Assembly (NCBI GenBank): GCA_963678085.1
Contig: OY782680.1
Span: 1,488,001 to 1,552,000 of the forward strand
Length of the DNA stretch: 64,000 bases
Origin: Aliishimia sp963678085
GTDB lineage: Bacteria > Pseudomonadota > Alphaproteobacteria > Rhodobacterales > Rhodobacteraceae
Direction of reading: 5' to 3'
Notes under the pieces: generated by a model
What the model saw: only the letters and a program-made list of their open reading frames with translations
Databases searched by the model: none
What the model was told of the DNA's origin: nothing
In this document: positions 58,298 through 64,000 of the stretch, piece after piece
How the letters are laid out: each line of letters begins with the position of its first letter
Numbering within the stretch: the first letter of the stretch is position 1
Translations under genes and position numbers: made by a program

Positions 58298-59908
58298 ATG
58301 TGGGACTCCGTCAAACTCATCAGTTTGGGTCTGATTGCCCTTGTGGCTGCGATGGCAGCCAATTGGGGGCACGATCTAAGCTATTCTTTACACGCGATCA
58401 TCATAATGTTGGTGGCCGCCGGATTGTTCGTTTGGACGCTCCGTCAAGTTGGAGAGGCCAAGCCTGCCGCTGATCCAACAGGCTATATGGACGATGTCGT
58501 TCGCGCTGGTGTGATTGCAACGGCCTTATGGGGCGTTGTCGGATTTTTGGCCGGGGTGTTTATCGCCTTTCAGCTGGCCTTTCCGGTGCTCAACTTTGAT
58601 TGGGCGCAACCCTATATGAACTTTGGACGTTTGCGCCCACTGCATACTTCTGCGGTGATTTTCGCCTTTGGTGGGAACGCGCTGATCATGTCCTCATTCT
58701 ATATCGTGCAGCGCACATGCGGCGCGCGGCTCTGGGGCGGCAACTTGGCGTGGTTCGTGTTCTGGGGCTATCAGCTCTTCATCGTTCTCGCGGCGACCGG
58801 CTATGTCTTGGGTTCTACCCAGTCCAAAGAATATGCCGAGCCCGAATGGTATGTGGATTGGTGGCTGACCATCATCTGGGTGGCGTTCTTGGCCGTTTAC
58901 CTTGGCACGATCTTTAAGCGCAAAGAAAAGCACATCTATGTTGCCAACTGGTTCCTCTTGAGCTTTATCATCACTGTCGCGATGCTGCATTTGGTGAACA
59001 ATATCAGCATTCCGGTAAGCTTTCTGGGATCCAAATCCGTACAGGTCTTTGCTGGTGTGCAAGATGCCATGGTGCAATGGTGGTATGGTCACAATGCTGT
59101 GGGCTTCTTCCTCACCGCTGGGTTCTTGGGCATGATGTACTACTTTGTTCCCAAGCAAGCAGGGCGTCCGGTCTTTAGCTATAAGCTGTCCATCATTCAC
59201 TTTTGGGCGCTGATTTTCCTCTATATCTGGGCCGGCCCGCACCATTTGCATTACACCGCACTGCCTGACTGGGCTGCAACCCTTGGTATGGTGTTCTCGA
59301 TTGTTCTGTGGATGCCTAGCTGGGGCGGGATGATCAACGGGTTGATGACCTTGCAAGGAGCCTGGGACAAGCTGCGCACCGACCCGATCATTCGGATGTT
59401 CGTGATCAGCCTTGCTTTCTATGGCATGTCCACCTTTGAAGGTCCGATGATGTCGATCCGTGCGGTCAACGCTCTGAGCCACTACACAGACTGGACTATT
59501 GGTCACGTGCATTCCGGTGCTTTGGGCTGGAACGGTATGATCACCTTTGGCGCGCTCTACTATTTGACCCCGCGTCTTTGGGGCAAAGAGCAGATGCACT
59601 CCATGTCCGCCATCAACTGGCACTTCTGGCTCGCGACCCTTGGGATCGTTCTTTACGCATCCTCCATGTGGGTGAGCGGCATTATGGAAGGTCTGATGTG
59701 GCGCGAAGTGGATGCGCAGGGCTTCCTGGTGAACTCTTTTGCCGACACCGTGACCGCGAAATACGCCATGTATGTGATGCGGGGCCTGGGCGGGGTTATG
59801 TACCTTTCCGGTGCGCTGATCATGGTTTGGAACATGTATATGACCATCCGGGGGGGCGCGCCTGTCCGCGTTTCCACCCCAGATGCCAAACTGCAACCGG
59901 CTGAATAA
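58298..59908 (+). CDS. ccoN: Cytochrome c oxidase cbb3 subunit I
   Basis: The 536-residue catalytic haem-copper subunit. The haem ligands and CuB histidines lie in RPLHTSAVIFAFGGNALIM, YGHNAVGFFLTAGFLG, WAGPHHLHYTALPDW and IGHVHSGALGWNG. Twelve or more membrane helices. It reduces oxygen with high affinity. First gene of ccoNOQP. Confidence 0.97.
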   Translation: MWDSVKLISLGLIALVAAMAANWGHDLSYSLHAIIIMLVAAGLFVWTLRQVGEAKPAADPTGYMDDVVRAGVIATALWGVVGFLAGVFIAFQLAFPVLNFDWAQPYMNFGRLRPLHTSAVIFAFGGNALIMSSFYIVQRTCGARLWGGNLAWFVFWGYQLFIVLAATGYVLGSTQSKEYAEPEWYVDWWLTIIWVAFLAVYLGTIFKRKEKHIYVANWFLLSFIITVAMLHLVNNISIPVSFLGSKSVQVFAGVQDAMVQWWYGHNAVGFFLTAGFLGMMYYFVPKQAGRPVFSYKLSIIHFWALIFLYIWAGPHHLHYTALPDWAATLGMVFSIVLWMPSWGGMINGLMTLQGAWDKLRTDPIIRMFVISLAFYGMSTFEGPMMSIRAVNALSHYTDWTIGHVHSGALGWNGMITFGALYYLTPRLWGKEQMHSMSAINWHFWLATLGIVLYASSMWVSGIMEGLMWREVDAQGFLVNSFADTVTAKYAMYVMRGLGGVMYLSGALIMVWNMYMTIRGGAPVRVSTPDAKLQPAE

Positions 59909-59920
59909 GGAAGAAAGACA

Positions 59921-60652
59921 ATGAATAAGAAATTCCTTGAAAAACACGCCATAATTGAACGTAGCCCAACGCTTTTGTTCGCCTTCTCCTTGTTCACTGT
60001 CACTATTGGTGGTGCCGTGGAAATCGCCCCTCTCTTTTATCTCGAAAATACCATCGAGAAAGTGGAGGGGGTGCGGCCCTACTCACCGCTAGAGCTGACA
60101 GGGCGCGATATCTATGTGCGTGAGGGCTGCTATGTCTGCCACTCACAAATGATCCGCCCAATGCGCGACGAGGTGGAGCGCTATGGCCACTATTCTTTGG
60201 CGGCGGAAAGTATGTATGACCATCCCTTCCAATGGGGCTCCAAGCGCACCGGGCCTGACCTGGCGCGTGTTGGGGGGCGGTATGATGACTCCTGGCATGT
60301 GGATCACTTGATCAATCCGCAAAACGAAGTGCCGGAATCCATCATGCCAAGATATGAGTTCTTGATGCATACCGAGATCGAGCCGACCCATATCGAGGCG
60401 TTGCTGAAAACGCACCGCTTTGTGGGTGTGCCCTATACGGATGAGATGATCGAGAACGCCGCGGCTGATTTCAGAGCGCAAGCTGATCCTGAGGCGGACT
60501 GGGATGGTGTGGTCGCACGTTATCCTGGCGCGGTCGTGTCCAATTTCGATGGCCAGCCTGAGCTGACAGAGATGGACGCGGTAGTGGCCTATATGCAGAT
60601 GCTGGGCACTTTGGTGGATTTCTCCACCTTTGTTCCTGATGCAAGCCGTTAA
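59921..60652 (+). CDS. ccoO: Cytochrome c oxidase cbb3 subunit II (monohaem)
   Basis: A 243-residue c-type cytochrome anchored by one N-terminal helix. The haem site is REGCYVCHSQMIRPMRDE; the distal Met is probably in PESIMPRYEFL. It relays electrons to CcoN. Twelve bases after ccoN. Confidence 0.96.
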   Translation: MNKKFLEKHAIIERSPTLLFAFSLFTVTIGGAVEIAPLFYLENTIEKVEGVRPYSPLELTGRDIYVREGCYVCHSQMIRPMRDEVERYGHYSLAAESMYDHPFQWGSKRTGPDLARVGGRYDDSWHVDHLINPQNEVPESIMPRYEFLMHTEIEPTHIEALLKTHRFVGVPYTDEMIENAAADFRAQADPEADWDGVVARYPGAVVSNFDGQPELTEMDAVVAYMQMLGTLVDFSTFVPDASR

Positions 60653-60662
60653 GGAGGGGATC

Positions 60663-60854
60663 ATGGAAACCTACACCTTTTTGCGTGCCTTTGCAGATAG
60701 CTGGTTTTTGATTGCTATGGTGCTGTTCTACCTAGGGGCCTGCCTGCTGCCCTTTATGCCCTCTCGGCGGGACGCAAACATTGAGGCGTCAGAAATCCCT
60801 TTTCGTAACGAGACTTTGCCCGATCACGGGCAGAGCAAGTCGGAGGACCAATAA
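60663..60854 (+). CDS. ccoQ: Cytochrome c oxidase cbb3 subunit IV
   Basis: A 63-residue protein with one membrane helix (FLIAMVLFYLGACLLPFMP) and a polar tail. I start at METYTFLRAF (60,663, GGAGG upstream) rather than 11 codons earlier inside ccoO. It stabilises the oxidase. Confidence 0.92.
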   Translation: METYTFLRAFADSWFLIAMVLFYLGACLLPFMPSRRDANIEASEIPFRNETLPDHGQSKSEDQ

Positions 60855-61715
60855 ATGTCCGATCACAAAGATATAGATGATGTCACCGGCATCGATACCA
60901 CCGGCCATGAATGGGATGGGATCAAAGAGCTAAATAACCCGCTCCCGCGTTGGTGGCTTTGGACCTTGTATATCTGCATCGTTTGGGCGATTGGCTATAC
61001 AATTGCGTTTCCGGCTTGGCCTCTGCTCTCCTCCGCGACCACTGGGGTCCTTGGCTTCTCGACACGGGGTCAAGTGGCTGACGAAATCGCGGCGGTCGAT
61101 GCGGCCAATGCCGAGGTGTCGCAAAAGCTCGCTGCCGCAGATCTGTCGCAGCTGCCCAGCACTGACCCGGCCTATAGCTATGGTGTGCAGGGCGGGCGCT
61201 CTGTCTTTATCGCGCATTGCTCGCAGTGCCATGGCTCGGGCGCGGCGGGTAACAAGGGGCCCAATTTGCTGGATGATGATTGGCTCTGGGGCGGCACTGT
61301 CGAGGATATCGAATATAGTGTGCGCCACGGTATCCGTAACGAAACCGATGATGCGCGCTATTCAGAGATGCCAGCCTTTGGCGATATTTTTGAGGAGGCC
61401 GAGATCGTCGCGACCACCGAATATGTCCTGCAAATCTCCGGCCAAGAGCATGATGCAGAGCTGGCAACACTTGGGGCTGAGCTTTTCGCGGATAACTGCA
61501 CCAGCTGCCACGGCGAGTCCGGCGAAGGGATGCGCGAGATGGGTGCGCCCCGCTTGTCAGATGCGATCTGGTTCTATGGCGGCGATCGTGAAACGGTCTA
61601 TCACAGCATCAAATATGCCCGATATGGCGTGATGCCCGCTTGGGGGCTGCGGCTTGATGAGGATGAAATCAAGGCCGTCACGCTCTATGTTCACCAGCTG
61701 GGCGGCGGCGAATAG
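60855..61715 (+). CDS. ccoP: Cytochrome c oxidase cbb3 subunit III (dihaem)
   Basis: A 286-residue membrane-anchored cytochrome with an N-terminal helix and two haem c sites, AHCSQCHGSGAAGNKGP and DNCTSCHGESGEG, each followed by a candidate Met ligand (EMPAFG and VMPAWG). It feeds electrons into CcoO. It directly follows ccoQ. Confidence 0.96.
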   Translation: MSDHKDIDDVTGIDTTGHEWDGIKELNNPLPRWWLWTLYICIVWAIGYTIAFPAWPLLSSATTGVLGFSTRGQVADEIAAVDAANAEVSQKLAAADLSQLPSTDPAYSYGVQGGRSVFIAHCSQCHGSGAAGNKGPNLLDDDWLWGGTVEDIEYSVRHGIRNETDDARYSEMPAFGDIFEEAEIVATTEYVLQISGQEHDAELATLGAELFADNCTSCHGESGEGMREMGAPRLSDAIWFYGGDRETVYHSIKYARYGVMPAWGLRLDEDEIKAVTLYVHQLGGGE

Positions 61716-61734
61716 CGCCGATTCTCGAACAATC

Positions 61735-61769
61735 CACAGCACCCGGCATGCAAATGCACGGGTGCTGTG
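61735..61769 (+). terminator. Hairpin after ccoP
   Basis: An 11-bp stem CACAGCACCCG/CGGGTGCTGTG with a 13-base inner loop, 20 bases after the ccoP stop. There is no T run, so it may be a Rho-assisted terminator or a 3'-end protecting stem. Confidence 0.55.
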
Positions 61770-61922
61770 ACCAAAGTGCAACTTAAAGAGTATTAATGAA
61801 GTCTTAATTCGAGCATTGCGAGAGAAATTCCATTGACGCGAGAATCTCCTGAGCGGTAACCTGCCTATAGCGCTGCTAGATAAGCCACGAGGTTTCGTGC
61901 AACGCTACCTTGGGGGCACGTT

Positions 61923-62438
61923 ATGCAAAATTTCAACCGTCTTGATCTTCTTTCAACAGCAGTCACCATTGCGGATCCAAGGCATGTAAGCCTTCCGCTC
62001 ATTTACGCAAATGCGGCCTTTTCGCGTATTTCAGGATATTCCTACCAAGAATGCTTAGGGCAATCATCGGCCTTTTTAAGTGGCGCATTGACCGATAAGC
62101 TAGCTTTTGCTGATGCCTCCAAGCGCATGTGGCAAGGGCTGTCGGCGCAGCTATGTGTACTGAAATACCGCAAGAATGGCGATCCTTTCCATCTATTCCT
62201 TGTTGCTGAGCATCTGCGCGCGTTTTGCGGGGCGCGTTATATCTTAAACTGCTATTTTGAGGTGCCGCCAGAGATGGCTTGGAGAGAGCTTTCCTTTGGC
62301 ACATATCGTCATGAGCCACCTCGGGGCCATCACAAAGATGTGAACGCCCAAACCCGGACATCTATTCTGCACAAAAGCAAAACCATACAGATGCTGGCGG
62401 AACGCGCCTTGAATCAAGGCCATAAGCGCGCAAGCTGA
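61923..62438 (+). CDS. Short PAS-domain protein between ccoP and ccoG
   Basis: A 171-residue soluble protein consisting of one PAS domain (STAVTIADPRHVSLPLIYAN, AAFSRISGYSYQECLGQSS to FEVP) and a ~50-residue basic tail. The layout is close to short LOV proteins (NxAFxxxxGY-x-x-x-E-x-x-G), but the LOV motif with the photoactive Cys (GRNCRFLQ) is replaced by GQSSAFLSG, so flavin-Cys photochemistry is not possible. It has its own ~200-bp upstream region. The role is unknown; it may sense redox or bind another protein. Confidence 0.8.
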   Translation: MQNFNRLDLLSTAVTIADPRHVSLPLIYANAAFSRISGYSYQECLGQSSAFLSGALTDKLAFADASKRMWQGLSAQLCVLKYRKNGDPFHLFLVAEHLRAFCGARYILNCYFEVPPEMAWRELSFGTYRHEPPRGHHKDVNAQTRTSILHKSKTIQMLAERALNQGHKRAS

Positions 62439-62480
62439 CGTTTTTCATAGCGTAACAATGTTTCCGCCGGGCGTCATAAG

Positions 62481-62494
62481 TTGATGCAGATCAA
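62481..62494. promoter_or_regulatory. FNR box upstream of ccoG
   Basis: TTGATGCAGATCAA, an exact match to TTGAT-N4-ATCAA, 56 bases before the ccoG start. Confidence 0.88.
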
Positions 62495-62550
62495 GGTTGC
62501 CTTAAGCTTGGCTCGATAGACAGTGACAAACCTGTATTTTTGGGGGGCTT

Positions 62551-63966
62551 ATGTCTGATCAATCCGAGCTAACGCTTTACGCCGCGCGCGTTCCAATTTT
62601 TCCACGCCGGGTCAAAGGCAAGTTTCGCACGCTCAAGTGGTGGATCATGGGCATTACCTTGCTCATCTATTATCTCACTCCTTGGATCCGTTGGGACCGG
62701 GGGCCAGCGCTTCCTGATCAAGCCGTGCTTGTCGATTTGGCCGGGCGCCGCTTTTATTTCTTTTGGATCGAGATTTGGCCGCATGAGTTTTACTTTGTGG
62801 CGGGGCTCCTCATTATGGCCGGGCTTGGGCTGTTCTTGTTTACCTCAGCTTTGGGGCGGGTGTGGTGCGGCTATACCTGCCCACAAACCGTTTGGACGGA
62901 TCTGTTCATTCTGGTCGAGCGATGGATCGAAGGGGACCGTAACGCCCGCGTCAAGCTGCATAAGGCCAAATGGTCTTTGCAAAAACTGCGCCTACGCCTG
63001 GTGAAATGGACCGTTTGGCTGCTGATTGCGCTGTGCACCGGGGGGGCTTGGGTGTTTTATTTCGCCGATGCGCCGACGCTTGCAGTGAATCTGGCAACCT
63101 TTAACGCGCCGCTTGTGGCCTATTCCACGATCTTTATCCTGACCGCGACGACCTTTGTGTTCGGTGGGTTTATGCGTGAGCAGGTTTGCAACTATATGTG
63201 CCCCTGGCCGCGGATCCAAGGCGCGATGATGGATGATGATACGCTGACCGTGGCCTATCGTGACTGGCGCGGCGAGCCTCGGGGCAAAAAGAGCCAAGAG
63301 GGCACCGGGGACTGCATCGACTGTATGGCTTGCGTCAATGTTTGCCCTGCCGGAATCGATATCCGCAACGGGCAGCAGCTTGAATGTATTACCTGCGCAC
63401 TGTGTATTGATGCTTGCGATGAGGTGATGGAGAAAATCGGCCGTGATCGCGGGTTAATCGACTATCTCGCACTGTCGGATGAGCCGCGTGAGCGCGCTGG
63501 CGAGCCGCCACGCCCCATCTATCAGCATATTTTCCGCCTGCGCACGATGATCTACACAGCGATTTGGGCGACGATCGGCGTGGCTCTGGTTTGGGCGCTC
63601 TTCATCCGCTCTGACATTGATCTCTCCGTCGAGCCCATCCGCAACCCGCAATATATCACGCTGTCCGATGGTTCAGTCCGCAACAGCTATACGCTGAGAG
63701 TGCGCAACCTTGCCGCAGAAGATCGCGAGTTCCGCGTCATGCTGACCTCTGATGAGATTTTGCGCATCGAGGTGCAATCCGAGGATGCCAATGGAGGTCA
63801 TTTAATCGTGCCTGCAAACGAAACCTTAGTGACCCGCGCCTATGTTACAGCACGACCACAAGATGTCGCAGCCACGCAGGAACGTACCGATTTGCGTATT
63901 TGGGTAGAGGACGTATTCTCAGACACGCGCATGGGCGTTGCCACAGTCTTTAATGGGAAACAGTAA
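62551..63966 (+). CDS. ccoG: Cytochrome c oxidase accessory protein CcoG (FixG/RdxA)
   Basis: A 471-residue membrane protein with five membrane helices, the GRVWCGYTCPQTVW and EQVCNYMCPWPRIQG motifs, two [4Fe-4S] sites (CIDCMACVNVCPAGI and CITCALCIDACDE) and a C-terminal Ig-like domain. CcoG reduces copper for insertion into the cbb3 oxidase. It starts the ccoGHIS operon. Confidence 0.96.
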   Translation: MSDQSELTLYAARVPIFPRRVKGKFRTLKWWIMGITLLIYYLTPWIRWDRGPALPDQAVLVDLAGRRFYFFWIEIWPHEFYFVAGLLIMAGLGLFLFTSALGRVWCGYTCPQTVWTDLFILVERWIEGDRNARVKLHKAKWSLQKLRLRLVKWTVWLLIALCTGGAWVFYFADAPTLAVNLATFNAPLVAYSTIFILTATTFVFGGFMREQVCNYMCPWPRIQGAMMDDDTLTVAYRDWRGEPRGKKSQEGTGDCIDCMACVNVCPAGIDIRNGQQLECITCALCIDACDEVMEKIGRDRGLIDYLALSDEPRERAGEPPRPIYQHIFRLRTMIYTAIWATIGVALVWALFIRSDIDLSVEPIRNPQYITLSDGSVRNSYTLRVRNLAAEDREFRVMLTSDEILRIEVQSEDANGGHLIVPANETLVTRAYVTARPQDVAATQERTDLRIWVEDVFSDTRMGVATVFNGKQ

Positions 63967-63967
63967 A

Positions 63968-64000
63968 ATGTTCGGAAAACCTCTCACAGGTAAGCATGTC
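63968..64000 (+). CDS. ccoH: CcoH (FixH), first 11 codons
   Basis: ATG at 63,968, one base after the ccoG stop, opens MFGKPLTGKHV, the standard CcoH start (F-x-x-x-x-T-G-x-H-V). CcoH is a small membrane protein needed for cbb3 assembly. The gene runs off the window. Confidence 0.8.
   Translation, partial: MFGKPLTGKHV

Overview
The window is a chromosomal segment of an alphaproteobacterium, most likely a marine Rhodobacteraceae (Roseobacter group). This rests on the sciP-ctrA pair with a TTAA-N7-TTAA box, fnrL divergent from hemN with FNR boxes, the ccoNOQP-ccoGH order, the SPOR-dac-tmk string and a Cox-type molybdenum hydroxylase operon. This is inference from gene content; no 16S gene is present.

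Layout. (1) 1-10,710, minus strand: a non-flagellar type III secretion (T3SS) operon (sctR-Q-O-N-L-K-J-V as read leftwards to rightwards), headed by a lone secretin N-domain protein, a collagen-like protein with two embedded EF-hands, and a 58-residue protein. (2) 11,081-14,021: tmk, a D,D-carboxypeptidase, a SPOR lipoprotein and tRNA-Ser(UGA). (3) 14,070-27,500: an accessory region holding DUF5131 plus TcmP, a probable restriction-modification pair with a truncated vsr, an IS110-family element with a probable bridge-RNA region, type II secretion remnants, a compact TniA/TniB/resolvase transposon, a toxin C-terminus with a possible immunity gene, and two wrecked ISAs1-type elements that themselves carry small palindromic insertions. 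(4) 27,509-30,954: a 1107-residue repeat protein with an EF-hand C-terminus. It resembles the collagen-like protein in layout. (5) 30,955-35,343: small repeats, an IS5 deletion relic, tRNA-Val, mnmA, sciP, ctrA, yqgE. (6) 35,481-43,898: a DsbD-like periplasmic protein, a self-contained reductive dehalogenase-reductase fusion, and coxMLSG. (7) 44,285-53,147: tRNA-Glu, recJ, a three-repeat orphan CRISPR array, tkt, zapA, grxD, bolA, and xdhC plus a molybdopterin-binding protein. (8) 53,201-64,000: two ABC permeases, then the microaerobic respiration block hemN/fnrL/ccoNOQP/PAS/ccoG/ccoH.

How the parts fit. The T3SS genes overlap tightly and should be one transcript. Its non-standard members (collagen-like protein, N0/N1-only secretin, 58-residue protein) are the best candidate for an undescribed system: a T3SS that exports or anchors a Ca2+-binding collagen-like filament. 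FnrL boxes before ccoN and ccoG and between hemN and fnrL tie cbb3 oxidase synthesis and anaerobic haem synthesis to low oxygen. CoxMLSG needs molybdenum cofactor, and xdhC and the molybdopterin-binding gene 8 kb away probably serve it.

Several small mobile elements can be excised on paper to restore the interrupted reading frame exactly, with TA or 6-bp target duplications. This is the most secure new observation at DNA level.
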